From CBDBJL01 sp965206365 (GTDB lineage: Bacteria > Pseudomonadota > Alphaproteobacteria > JABAAW01 > JAHZMA01), in assembly GCA_965206365.1 (NCBI GenBank), contig CBDBJL010000002.1, forward strand, positions 1 through 64,000: a stretch of 64,000 nt of DNA, given 5' to 3'. The notes under the pieces are model-generated. The model saw only the letters and a list, made by a program, of their open reading frames with translations, was not told the DNA's origin and did no database searches. The position numbers were made by a program, and so were the translations under genes. Of this stretch, positions 20,211-29,096 are shown one piece after another. Each line of letters starts with the position of its first letter. Position 1 is the stretch's first letter.

Positions 20211-21114
20211 ATGAGTAGGTTATCTCATTTGGAGCGGTTAGAATCCGAAAGCATAATGATTATGCGCGAAGTCGTTGCAAGTTTTCAAAAGCCAGTGATG
20301 CTGTATTCTATTGGGAAAGATTCCGCGGTGATGTTACATCTTGCCAGTAAGGCGTTTGCACCTGGGAAACTACCCTTTCCATTGTTGCATGTGGATACGC
20401 TTTGGAAATTTAAAGAAATGATCACATTTCGGGATCAAGAAGCGGTAAGGTTGGGCGCAGAACTTTTGGTGCATGTGAATCCTGAGGGCGTTGCCCAAAA
20501 TATTGGACCGGTTTCGCATGGTTCAAAAATTCATACCGATATCATGAAAACAGCGGCACTGAAACAAGCTTTGGACCAATATCAATTTGATGTGGCGTTG
20601 GGCGGAGCGAGACGTGATGAAGAAAAATCACGCGCTAAAGAGCGCCATTTTATCTTTTCGGTCGGCTAATCACCAATGGAATCCAAAAAGGCAACGTCCT
20701 GAGCCTTGGCAATTATTTAATACCAAAATTCATAAAGGCGAAACAGTGCGGGCATTCCCACTTTCCAATTGGACCGAGCGGGATATTTGGCATTATATTT
20801 TGCAAGAAAATATTCCCTTGCCGAATTTATATTTGGCAGCAATTCGCCCCGTTATCTTACGCGATGGCATGTTGATTATGGTTGATGATCAGCGATTAGA
20901 GGTTCAGTCGCATGAGGAAATTATCCAAAAAAAGGTGCGATTTAGAACATTAGGTTGCTATCCGCTTACGGCGGCAATGGAATCAAACGCTGATACAATT
21001 GAGCTGGTGATTGCCGAGATTATGGCAAACCATTCATCAGAACGTCAGGGCAGGTTGATTGATGTCGATGAAATTGGCTCTATGGAAAAAAAGAAACGTG
21101 AGGGATATTTTTGA
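20211..21114 (+). pseudogene. cysD: Sulfate adenylyltransferase small subunit CysD, with one frameshift
   Basis: CysD is the ATP-sulfurylase catalytic subunit that forms APS from sulfate and ATP with CysN. The first frame gives [34 protein letters not shown] (PP-loop) and [15 protein letters not shown]. Near 20650 one extra base (GAGCGCCATT where GAGCGCATT would fit) shifts the frame. The second frame continues correctly with [19 protein letters not shown], the CysD C-terminal motifs and a normal end. Without the extra base the product would be about 300 residues, the normal length. Everything else in the operon is intact, so this may be an assembly error or a fresh mutation. Confidence 0.85.
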
Positions 21115-23000
21115 TGTCGCAATCTACAATTTCTACACAAAAAGACCAATTGCATTTTATGATTTGCGGGTCGGTAGATGATGGCAAATCCACCTTGCTT
21201 GGGCGAATTTTGTATGAAAGTAACGCGATTTTGCAAGATCAGATGAGCGCGCTACTTCAAGAAAGTGCGAAATATGGAACGCAAAAGAGTGAATTAGATT
21301 TGGCATTATTGGTAGATGGCTTGCAAGCAGAACGCGAACAGGGCATTACCATTGATATCGCCTATCGTTATTTTGAAACATCAAAGCGTAAATTTATTGC
21401 CACCGATACTCCGGGGCATCTTGAATATACGCGCAACATGGCAACGGCAGCCTCAGATGCCAAAATTGCCATCATGCTAGTGGATGCTCGTGCCGGAATT
21501 TTAGAACAAACGCGTCGCCATAGTTATATTTGTGCCTTAATGGGGGTTGGGCATATTGTTTTGGCGGTGAATAAAATGGATTGCGTGGAATATCAGGAAA
21601 GTATCTTTGTTGATATTGCCCAGGAATATGAAAAATTTCAAGAAAAATTAAAGATCAGCACCGGCAATTCGTTAACATTTACTGCGATTCCGATTTCGGC
21701 ATTGCAAGGTGATAATATCTCAAAAGGGAATAAGGGAAACCTTGATTGGTATCAAGGTTTGGCATTGTTAGAATTTCTAGAAGAATTTACGATAGTTACG
21801 CCGAAAGATGAAAATTTTATTTTTCCAGTGCAATGGGTGAATCGCCCCAATTCTACATTTCGGGGGTTAAGTGGCACCATTGCTGCGGGAAATGTTACGC
21901 GCGGGGCTGAAATTATTGTGCAACCTTCCGGGCAGAAAAGTGTAATTCAGCAAATTATAACGCCACAACAAGAAGATGCAGAGCAGGCCATTGCTGAACA
22001 AGCGATCACTTTGGTATTGCAAGATAATATCGATGCAAGTCGGGGTGATTTTATTACACATCCGAATCATAGCTTACAACGGGCAGAACAATTTGCCGGT
22101 TATATCATTGCCATGCATGAAAAAATTATTCATTCGGGGCGTAGCTATTGGCTACAAAGCTGTAATCAAATTGTTAATGTTACGATTACGGATATTCGGT
22201 ATCAAATTGATGTGAATTCTTTAGAGCATATTGCGGTGAAATCTTTGGCAATGAATCATATTGCTATGTGTCATTTTAAAACTGAGCAGCCCATTATTTT
22301 TGCGAATTATCCCGATAATAAAAAAACCGGTAGTTTCTTGCTAATTGATCGAACTTCTTATGTTACTTTGGGTGCTGGTATGTTTGTTGAGCCATTACAA
22401 CGAGATTCAAATATTGTTTGGCATGATATGAAAGTTACCCAAGAGATACGCGGGCAACAAAAAAATCAGAAACCTTGTATTTTGTGGTTCACGGGGCTTT
22501 CAGCTTCAGGCAAATCCAGCATTGCGGATCGAGTTGAGCAAAAATTACAACAAATGCACCATCATACTTATTTGTTAGATGGGGATAATGTACGTAGGGG
22601 AATTAATCAGGATTTAGGGTTTAATGATGCGGATCGGGTTGAAAATATTCGACGTATCGCCTATATCAGCAAATTGATGGTAGATGCGGGATTGATTGTT
22701 TTGGTTTCGTTTATTTCTCCGTATCGCAGTGAACGTGGCTTGGCACGCCAATTGGTTGGAGATGATGAATTTATCGAAATTTATATTGATACGCCATTAA
22801 AAATTTGCGAACAGCGGGATCCTAAAGGCTTATATAAAAAAGCCCGCGCCGGTGAGATTAAAAATTTTACGGGTATGGGTTCGCTCTATGAACCCCCCGA
22901 AAATCCTGAAATTATTCTTTCAACTCAGGGAGAAATTGAAGAAACGGCAGATCAATTGATCAATTGGTTGCAAACACATAATTATTTACACCGATTATAA
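21114..23000 (+). CDS. cysNC: Bifunctional sulfate adenylyltransferase subunit 1 / APS kinase
   Basis: A 628-residue fusion. The N-terminal part is an EF-Tu-like GTPase (P-loop GSVDDGKST, DTPGH, NKMD), followed by beta-barrel domains up to about residue 445; in CysN this drives APS formation by CysD. The C-terminal part (from about 450) is APS kinase, with Walker A GLSASGKSS, LDGDNVRRGINQDLGF and FISPYRSER, converting APS to PAPS. ATG 21114 shares one base with the cysD stop and has a GAGGG ribosome-binding site; an in-frame TTG lies one codon upstream. The fusion form is typical of PAPS-producing rather than APS-reducing systems. Confidence 0.95.
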   Translation: MSQSTISTQKDQLHFMICGSVDDGKSTLLGRILYESNAILQDQMSALLQESAKYGTQKSELDLALLVDGLQAEREQGITIDIAYRYFETSKRKFIATDTPGHLEYTRNMATAASDAKIAIMLVDARAGILEQTRRHSYICALMGVGHIVLAVNKMDCVEYQESIFVDIAQEYEKFQEKLKISTGNSLTFTAIPISALQGDNISKGNKGNLDWYQGLALLEFLEEFTIVTPKDENFIFPVQWVNRPNSTFRGLSGTIAAGNVTRGAEIIVQPSGQKSVIQQIITPQQEDAEQAIAEQAITLVLQDNIDASRGDFITHPNHSLQRAEQFAGYIIAMHEKIIHSGRSYWLQSCNQIVNVTITDIRYQIDVNSLEHIAVKSLAMNHIAMCHFKTEQPIIFANYPDNKKTGSFLLIDRTSYVTLGAGMFVEPLQRDSNIVWHDMKVTQEIRGQQKNQKPCILWFTGLSASGKSSIADRVEQKLQQMHHHTYLLDGDNVRRGINQDLGFNDADRVENIRRIAYISKLMVDAGLIVLVSFISPYRSERGLARQLVGDDEFIEIYIDTPLKICEQRDPKGLYKKARAGEIKNFTGMGSLYEPPENPEIILSTQGEIEETADQLINWLQTHNYLHRL

Positions 23001-23002
23001 AG

Positions 23003-23776
23003 ATGAGTAAAGGACAATTGGCAGATATTTTGGTGCGGGCAGTAAAAGTTGCCGGGGCTGAAATTTATGCCATTTACGAAAATACTAACGTCAATGAAAT
23101 TACCCAAAAAGGGGATGGTTCACCGCTAACATCGGCAGATTTAGCCGCACATATGGCGATTGTCAAAATATTGCGCGGGGCTTTCCCCGAGATTCCGATC
23201 CTATCGGAAGAGGCTGCGCTGCCTAAGATTAACGCTAAGCAATTTTTCTTAGTAGATCCGCTGGATGGCACGAAAGAATTTATCAATCGAAATGGTGAAT
23301 TTACAGTGAATATTGCTTTGATTATCGAGGGCTTCCCGGTGGCAGGGGCGATTTATCTGCCAGTAAAACAAGAATTATTTTGGGCAGATGCGGGTGAGGC
23401 GTTTTATCAAAAAAACAATGAAATCCCGCAAAAACTAGCCGTTGCGAAAGCGAATAAAAATACTATACGCGCGGTTGTTAGTCGCTCACATAAAGATGAG
23501 CAAACAGCAAAATTTTTAGAAAAATTTACTGTAACGCAAGAAATTTCTGCCGGTTCCTCGCTGAAATTCTGTTTGTTGGCTAAGGGTGATGCCGATATTT
23601 ACCCGCGGTTTGGGCGCACGATGGAGTGGGATATTGCTGCTGGGCATGCGATTTTAGAGGCTGCTGGTGGTGCGCTGAGAAATGTTGATGGCAGTTTATT
23701 TGCCTATCAAAAAAAAGATTATGCCAATGATTATGGGTTTATTGCTTGGGGGGATCCAGAGTTGATACTGAGCTGA
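23003..23776 (+). CDS. cysQ: 3'(2'),5'-bisphosphate nucleotidase CysQ
   Basis: A 257-residue member of the inositol monophosphatase superfamily that removes the 3' phosphate from PAP, the inhibitory by-product of sulfotransferases. Metal-binding motifs are visible: PILSEEAALP, DPLDGTKEF and the C-terminal EWDIAAGHAILEAAGG. It starts 3 bases after the cysNC stop and ends the operon, 15 bases from the convergent hydrolase gene. Its place here completes the make-use-recycle cycle for PAPS. Confidence 0.93.
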   Translation: MSKGQLADILVRAVKVAGAEIYAIYENTNVNEITQKGDGSPLTSADLAAHMAIVKILRGAFPEIPILSEEAALPKINAKQFFLVDPLDGTKEFINRNGEFTVNIALIIEGFPVAGAIYLPVKQELFWADAGEAFYQKNNEIPQKLAVAKANKNTIRAVVSRSHKDEQTAKFLEKFTVTQEISAGSSLKFCLLAKGDADIYPRFGRTMEWDIAAGHAILEAAGGALRNVDGSLFAYQKKDYANDYGFIAWGDPELILS

Positions 23777-23790
23777 ATCAGGTCTGAATC

Positions 23791-24588
23791 TTAAGGCTCG
23801 ATTTCTGAAAATGGCTCGGATTCCATTTGCGAAGTAGCAGATAAAATTTTTACCGCTTCTGGAACATTATCCATAATGAAATTATGGCGTTCATTTAGCG
23901 CATATTTGTGCCATAAATTCCCATCTAATTTTTGGTAGATCCGTTGAAAAGCGGAAGGGGTATTTTGTAGACAATGGAGAAAAACTCGGGTTTTAATACG
24001 ATGCACGCCAATGCCACCGAAAAGATGAGAACCATGATCAGGGGTATTATTTTCAGGTGCACGCAATTGAATCGGCTCACAGATGCAAGCGATCGGGTGC
24101 GGGGTGGCGCGCTTGAACCGCCAAGCCAATTCGGCATGATCCCCACGAGGGTTTTTCTGATTCTCCGGAGGAATTGGCATAATATATTTGCCCTCGCCAT
24201 ATTTTTCTGCCAAATTTAAGAATCTTTTTTGCCGTTCGGGGCTTAAATAATCATAGACGGCTTTCCCATTTTCAGGCAAGAATGCATCCAAATAAACAAT
24301 TGTACCGATTCTTTCGGGCATAATATTGGCAACCCCCGTAATCACCATCCCCCCATAGGAATGTCCGCATAAAATAATATTATACAAATCTTCATAAAAT
24401 AATAAATTGGTAATATCGGTAATATGAGTGGAAAGATTAACATGTTCATTCAATAAATGAACTCGCTCACCAACGCCGGTTAATGTAGGGCAGTAGACTC
24501 GGTGCCCCATGGCTGAGAGTTTGCTTGCCACGCTGTGCCAGCACCAACCCCCATACCAGCCCCCATGAATTAAAACAAAAACTGCCAT
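23791..24588 (-). CDS. Alpha/beta hydrolase (esterase-like)
   Basis: A 265-residue hydrolase with the lid-less layout of plant methylesterase/pyrethroid-hydrolase relatives. The oxyanion loop is VLIHGGWYGGWCW, the nucleophile elbow is GHSYGGM, and a late His is in ALNERHNFIM. The enzyme is probably cytoplasmic, since no signal peptide is seen; the substrate is unknown. Its ATG follows the tupA stop by two bases, so it is the last gene of the tungstate transporter transcript. Functional linkage to tungstate is unclear. Confidence 0.85.
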   Translation of the reverse strand: MAVFVLIHGGWYGGWCWHSVASKLSAMGHRVYCPTLTGVGERVHLLNEHVNLSTHITDITNLLFYEDLYNIILCGHSYGGMVITGVANIMPERIGTIVYLDAFLPENGKAVYDYLSPERQKRFLNLAEKYGEGKYIMPIPPENQKNPRGDHAELAWRFKRATPHPIACICEPIQLRAPENNTPDHGSHLFGGIGVHRIKTRVFLHCLQNTPSAFQRIYQKLDGNLWHKYALNERHNFIMDNVPEAVKILSATSQMESEPFSEIEP

Positions 24589-24590
24589 GA

Positions 24591-25457
24591 TTAGCGATTA
24601 GAATCGGCATTTGGAAAAAAAGATTGTTCTTCGTTAATTTTATAATTTGCAATTAATTTTTGCCCCTTTGGGCTGAGTAAAAAGGCGATGAATTTTTGGG
24701 CGGCGATGAATTTTACATGCGGATGTTTCTTAGGGTTTACTGCAATCACACTATATTGATTATGCAAAATTTTATCTTTTTGAAAGAGAATTTGGAAATT
24801 TTTATTTTTATTTCGATAATTTAGCCAACTGCTATAATCAGTAAGAATATAGGCATTTTTTTCAAAAGCAATATTTAAGCTACGTCCCATACCGCTACCG
24901 GTTTCTAGGTACCAATTTTTATTTTTGGTTTTGCGTATTTGCTTGGTAATATCGATATTGGCATTTTTCCAGATTTCTAATTCACGCAAATGGGTACCGC
25001 TATTATCGCCGCGCGAGATAAACAAAGCTTGCGCTTGCTGGTTTGTTTTCGCAATGCTGGCAAAGGCTTCTGCGGCATTTTCACTTTTTGCAATGTTGGC
25101 AATGTCGGTTTTTTCACCAATAATGACAAATTGATTATACATTAATAAATTACGCTTTAGCCCATAACCAGATTCAACAAATTTTTTCTCGGCAAGTGGT
25201 GCGTGAACCAAAATAACATCACTATCCCCTAAAGAGGCCGAACGCATTGCTTGTCCACTTCCTTGCATGGTGGCATGGATTTCAAGATTTTCTTGCTGTT
25301 CAATGATGGGTAACAAATAATCCAACAATCCCGAACTATGCACCGAGCTTGTGGTATGCAGGCGTAAAATTTCAGTGGCATGGCTAGCAGAGCTTGCAAT
25401 TTCTAGGATGATAAAAAAAGCAAAAGCAACTCGCCTCAAAGATATTTGAGCCATCAT
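24591..25457 (-). CDS. tupA: Tungstate-type ABC transporter substrate-binding protein
   Basis: A periplasmic oxyanion-binding protein. The start chosen is ATG 25457, which overlaps the tupC stop (TAATG) and gives 288 residues beginning MMAQISLRRVAFAFFIILEI, a normal signal peptide ending near SHA-TEILRL. The longer reading from 25505 would bury that signal. The mature start has the TupA-like LHTTSSVHSSGLLDYLLP motif, followed by GSGQAMRSASLGDSDVILVH and SRGDNSGTHLREL. TupA proteins bind tungstate with high affinity; molybdate-only homologues differ in the first motif. It supplies the TupB/TupC pair encoded just upstream. Confidence 0.85.
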   Translation of the reverse strand: MMAQISLRRVAFAFFIILEIASSASHATEILRLHTTSSVHSSGLLDYLLPIIEQQENLEIHATMQGSGQAMRSASLGDSDVILVHAPLAEKKFVESGYGLKRNLLMYNQFVIIGEKTDIANIAKSENAAEAFASIAKTNQQAQALFISRGDNSGTHLRELEIWKNANIDITKQIRKTKNKNWYLETGSGMGRSLNIAFEKNAYILTDYSSWLNYRNKNKNFQILFQKDKILHNQYSVIAVNPKKHPHVKFIAAQKFIAFLLSPKGQKLIANYKINEEQSFFPNADSNR

Positions 25458-26152
25458 TAATAAGAATCCAAATTTAACAGAAAATCTGCAGCAGGTTTTT
25501 GCCATGCTTGCGATAGGGATTGATGATTGTAACGTAGGAACAATATGTCATCCGTTGGTTTTGTTGCAAGTCTTTTTATTTGTGAAATTTCGTGGGTTAC
25601 CATAATAATTTTTTTTCCTGAGGTTTTTGCCGATTGAATTAAGGTTTCGCATAGTTCGGTGGCTTTTGGCGCTAACATGGCTGTGGGCTCGTCAAGTAAC
25701 CAAATTTGGCGATTCAAAACCAAGATGCGGGCAAAGGCAAGCAATCTTTTTTCGCCTCCGGAAAGGGTTTTCACATGTTGATGGCGTAATTTTTCAATTT
25801 TAAGCTGGCTTAAAGCCAGATTAGCAAGATCATAGCCATCATTTTTTGCGATGCCTTCAGCTTGCAAAGCGAACAATAAATTCTTCAAAACCGTACGCTC
25901 TAATAGAATTGGCGTTTGCATAGATAAAGCCGGGGGTTTTTCAGGAGTTTTTTTTGGCAGCGTTTTCGGAAAAGTGATTGTTCCTTGCATGGGTGGATGT
26001 AGCCCGGCAAGAACATGTAATAATAAAGATTTTCCAGTGCCGTTGGCACCCGCAATCAGGGTGATGCCTTGCATGCTGAGCGTAAAATTAAGCTCGTGTA
26101 GAATTTTTTGATTCGCAAAACCCGCGCAAAGCTGATGGCAAATAATTGTCAT
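25457..26152 (-). CDS. tupC: Tungstate-type ABC transporter ATP-binding protein
   Basis: A 231-residue ABC ATPase with Walker A (AGANGTGKSLL), signature LSGGEKRLLAFAR, Walker B (QIWLLDEPTAML) and switch His (MVTHEISQ). It drives uptake through the membrane subunit whose gene overlaps it by four bases (ATGA at 26149-26152). Compared with most paralogues the signature is standard, but the region after Walker A is short. Assignment to tungstate rests on the neighbouring TupA. Confidence 0.87.
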   Translation of the reverse strand: MTIICHQLCAGFANQKILHELNFTLSMQGITLIAGANGTGKSLLLHVLAGLHPPMQGTITFPKTLPKKTPEKPPALSMQTPILLERTVLKNLLFALQAEGIAKNDGYDLANLALSQLKIEKLRHQHVKTLSGGEKRLLAFARILVLNRQIWLLDEPTAMLAPKATELCETLIQSAKTSGKKIIMVTHEISQIKRLATKPTDDILFLRYNHQSLSQAWQKPAADFLLNLDSY

Positions 26153-26832
26153 GCTTGTTTGAATGATAAAAGTAGAATGTTCAGTAAAATTCCAATGCTA
26201 ACCAATACGCTACCAAGCCCAAGAGCAAAACCGATATTGCCTCGCGATGTTTCTAGGATAATTGCCGTTGTCATGGTACGGGTAAAATGATTAATATTGC
26301 CACCAACAATGGCTACCGCGCCTACTTCCGATAAAGCGCGCCCTAAGCCGGCAACAAATAAAATTACCAGTCGCATTCGAAGCTCAACAATTAAACAAAT
26401 TGCCCGCATCGGTAAAGTGAGACATAAATTATCGAATAGGGGGCGATAATAAGGGTAATTTTGGGAGAATAAATCAACGGCTAAAGCGGTCATAATCGGA
26501 AAAATTAGCAGAGTTTGCGCAAGAATCATAATTTTAGGTTGATAGAGCAGCTCTAATACACCAAAGGGCCCAGCATGCGAGAACAGAATATAAAGCAATA
26601 AGCCAATAAACACAGGGGGTAGCCCCATCATGGCATTTAGACACAAAATAATGAAATTTTTCCCCGGAAAATTGATGATGGCTAAGAAAACTGCGCTGAT
26701 AATGGCAAAAATACTGGCAAAAAATAATGCTGTTAGGCTGATTCTTAGCGAAAAAAAGATAATTTCCCATAAATCAGCATCACCAGTGAAAACCAATGTA
26801 AAGGCTTGTTTAAATTCAGAAGCAAAAATCAT
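26149..26832 (-). CDS. tupB: Tungstate-type ABC transporter permease
   Basis: A 227-residue inner-membrane protein with about five to six transmembrane segments. The cytoplasmic EAA-like loop (GLGRALSEVGAVAIVGGNINHFTRTMTTAI) is very characteristic of TupB/WtpB permeases. It has the same start-stop overlap with tupC as in other tup operons. It begins six bases after the stop of the glutamine-amidotransferase-like gene, so the transporter is part of a longer transcript. Confidence 0.88.
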   Translation of the reverse strand: MIFASEFKQAFTLVFTGDADLWEIIFFSLRISLTALFFASIFAIISAVFLAIINFPGKNFIILCLNAMMGLPPVFIGLLLYILFSHAGPFGVLELLYQPKIMILAQTLLIFPIMTALAVDLFSQNYPYYRPLFDNLCLTLPMRAICLIVELRMRLVILFVAGLGRALSEVGAVAIVGGNINHFTRTMTTAIILETSRGNIGFALGLGSVLVSIGILLNILLLSFKQA

Positions 26833-26838
26833 ATGAAT

Positions 26839-27582
26839 TTATTTTTGTAGAAAATTTGCCAGAATCTTCGTGATCACAAAACTATCGACCTTTTGGGTTT
26901 GCACCTTTTCGATCTTATCACTCGCTTCTTTCAGGGTCCAAAATTTACCCGCAAAATGATTTAACAAATCACGTGTATAATCCGCGGAAAATTCAGGGTG
27001 GGGTTGAATTGAAAGCCCAGAACTACCATTAACGTCTGAATATTGTAACATTGCATAGGGGCAAAAATCAGAACCTGCAAGAAGTTTTGCATTTTCAGGC
27101 ATAGATGTGATTTGATCACCATGAAAGGCGTAAAGTTTAAGCACATCCAGATTGTCAAATTCACTCTTTGCCATTTTTGTTTCATAGTGATGAATGCCAA
27201 ACCCCCAACCGTTGGGTGCTTTTTGCACGTTCGCCTGCATAACATTAGCAATAATTTGATGACCAAAACAAATGCCAACAAATTTTTTTGCATCGAGAGT
27301 GAAACCATCATGAATAAATTTTTTCAAAGCATTAATCCAAGGAATATCATCGTAAGCACCACAATGTGAACCGCTAATGAGGTAACGATCACATTCGCTA
27401 CGCGCTTTTGCAAATAGCTCGGGAAGTTGTGAGGCTTCAGTATCGAGTAGGTTAAAAATTTGAAAATCCTTTGCTTGCATACCGGCAGATTGCATCATAT
27501 CTACAAGCATATCACCATAGATCGGATAGTTATCTTGCAGCTCAGCGGGTAAATTATCACATTGTAGAATGCCAATTTTCAT
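26839..27582 (-). CDS. Class I glutamine amidotransferase-like protein
   Basis: A 247-residue stand-alone GATase domain resembling the GMP synthase amidotransferase half. The nucleophile Cys is in FVGICFGHQIIA, and the His-Glu pair is in IQPHPEFS. Members act on gamma-glutamyl compounds or supply ammonia to a partner. No synthetase partner is adjacent, so a free gamma-glutamyl hydrolase role (for example in polyamine breakdown, where an aldehyde dehydrogenase is also needed) is possible. Its upstream neighbour is indeed an aldehyde dehydrogenase, 41 bases away. The pathway is inference. Confidence 0.85.
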   Translation of the reverse strand: MKIGILQCDNLPAELQDNYPIYGDMLVDMMQSAGMQAKDFQIFNLLDTEASQLPELFAKARSECDRYLISGSHCGAYDDIPWINALKKFIHDGFTLDAKKFVGICFGHQIIANVMQANVQKAPNGWGFGIHHYETKMAKSEFDNLDVLKLYAFHGDQITSMPENAKLLAGSDFCPYAMLQYSDVNGSSGLSIQPHPEFSADYTRDLLNHFAGKFWTLKEASDKIEKVQTQKVDSFVITKILANFLQK

Positions 27583-27623
27583 GATATTTTTTCCTCTTTC
27601 ATGATATTTTTTTCTTACAAAAT

Positions 27624-29051
27624 TTAATTTGGGGCACCATTGATAGATTTTAATTCTAAAAATTCTACAAGACCATGCACGCCACGCTCGCGACCATTCC
27701 CTGATTGTTTATATCCCCCAAAGGGCGAATCATAATCTTGCCCCGAGCCATTAACATTAACAGAACCTGCTTTTAATTGGCGCGCCACGCGGTGAATTCT
27801 TTCGGCATTACCGCTACCCAAAAAAGCAGCCAAACCGTAAGGGGTATCATTGGCAAGTTCAACAGCATGGGCTTCATTATCAAATGGCATCATACACAAT
27901 ACCGGACCAAAAATTTCTTCTTGAGCAATTTGGCAACGATTCGAAACATCCGCAAAAATAGTAGGTTTAACATAGTAACCGGTTTCAAAACCTTCTGGTT
28001 TGCCAGCACCGCCGCAGATGAGTCGAGCTTCGCGGATGCCGATTTCAATATAATTTTGCACGCGTTCATATTGTTGTTTTGATATTAACGGACCCAAATG
28101 TTTTCCTGGCTTTTCTGGATCTCCTAGCTGAATTTTCTTTGCAGTCGCGAAAGCAATTTCCAAGGCTTTTGGGTAAACAGATTTTTCTACCAACATGCGC
28201 GTAGGGGCATTACAAGATTGTCCGCTATTGTTAAAGCAATGTAGAACGCCAATTTTAACGAGTTTTTCTAAATCTGCATCGGCAAAAATAAGATTGGGAG
28301 ATTTTCCGCCCAATTCTTGCGTAACCCGTTTGATATCTTTGGCAGCATTTTGGGCAATATGAATGCCAGTTTTTGTTGAACCCGTAAAAGCAACTTTTTG
28401 GATTTGCGGGTGTTTCACCAAAGCGGCACCTGTTAGGGTACCATTACCATGAACAACATTAAACACCCCTTTTGGCAAATGGCTGGCGGCAATAATTTCG
28501 GTAAAAATTTGTGTCGAAAGTGGCGTAAATTCGCTAGGTTTCAAAATAGTGGTACAGCCGGCAATTAAGGCCGGGGCTAGTTTCGCTACGAGTTGATTCA
28601 TTGGCCAATTCCAAGGGGTAATCAGCGCGCATACCCCAATGGCTTCATAAATCCATTCTGCATTGCCAACTTTTTGGGCAAAAGTGAAGTTTTTGCCCGC
28701 ACGAATTGCCGCCTTAAAATGTTCCAGCCCGGCCATTACTTGTGCCTTACGCGCTAGATCATAAGGGGCTCCCATTTCGCGAGTAATGGCATTTGCAATT
28801 TCTTCGAAGCGGTTTTCGTAATTGTGAATAATTTCTTGGCAAAAATCGATTCGCGTTGCAAGAGGTAAGGTGGCATAATCAGGCAAAGCCCTATCTGCGG
28901 CTTGTACGGCATTGGCAACATCATCGGCATCACAGATCGGCAATTCGGCAATAATTTTTTCCGAGGCAGGATTGATGATTGGCAGGCACTCACCTTTGGG
29001 CGTAACCCATTCACCATTAATATAAGAACAAATCTGAGGAGGATGATTCAT
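27624..29051 (-). CDS. NAD(P)-dependent aldehyde dehydrogenase
   Basis: A 475-residue cytoplasmic enzyme of the ALDH superfamily, of normal length. Cofactor and catalytic motifs are present: LITPWNWPMNQ, KPSEFTPLS, FTGSTKTG, the catalytic Glu in QELGGKSPN and the catalytic Cys in NNSGQSCNAPTR, then EEIFGPVL and the C-terminal PFGGYKQSGNGRERG. It oxidises an aldehyde to its acid; the substrate is not readable. It lies 45 bases after nrdJ and heads the run ALDH, GATase, tupBCA, hydrolase. Confidence 0.92.
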   Translation of the reverse strand: MNHPPQICSYINGEWVTPKGECLPIINPASEKIIAELPICDADDVANAVQAADRALPDYATLPLATRIDFCQEIIHNYENRFEEIANAITREMGAPYDLARKAQVMAGLEHFKAAIRAGKNFTFAQKVGNAEWIYEAIGVCALITPWNWPMNQLVAKLAPALIAGCTTILKPSEFTPLSTQIFTEIIAASHLPKGVFNVVHGNGTLTGAALVKHPQIQKVAFTGSTKTGIHIAQNAAKDIKRVTQELGGKSPNLIFADADLEKLVKIGVLHCFNNSGQSCNAPTRMLVEKSVYPKALEIAFATAKKIQLGDPEKPGKHLGPLISKQQYERVQNYIEIGIREARLICGGAGKPEGFETGYYVKPTIFADVSNRCQIAQEEIFGPVLCMMPFDNEAHAVELANDTPYGLAAFLGSGNAERIHRVARQLKAGSVNVNGSGQDYDSPFGGYKQSGNGRERGVHGLVEFLELKSINGAPN

Positions 29052-29096
29052 GTTTCTAAGGCTCCAATGTAAGTTGAATTATGCATGAAAAATCTG

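Noticed and set aside
20580..20670. Programmed ribosomal frameshift in cysD
   Set aside because: No slippery heptamer or downstream structure is visible, and cysD is not known to use one.
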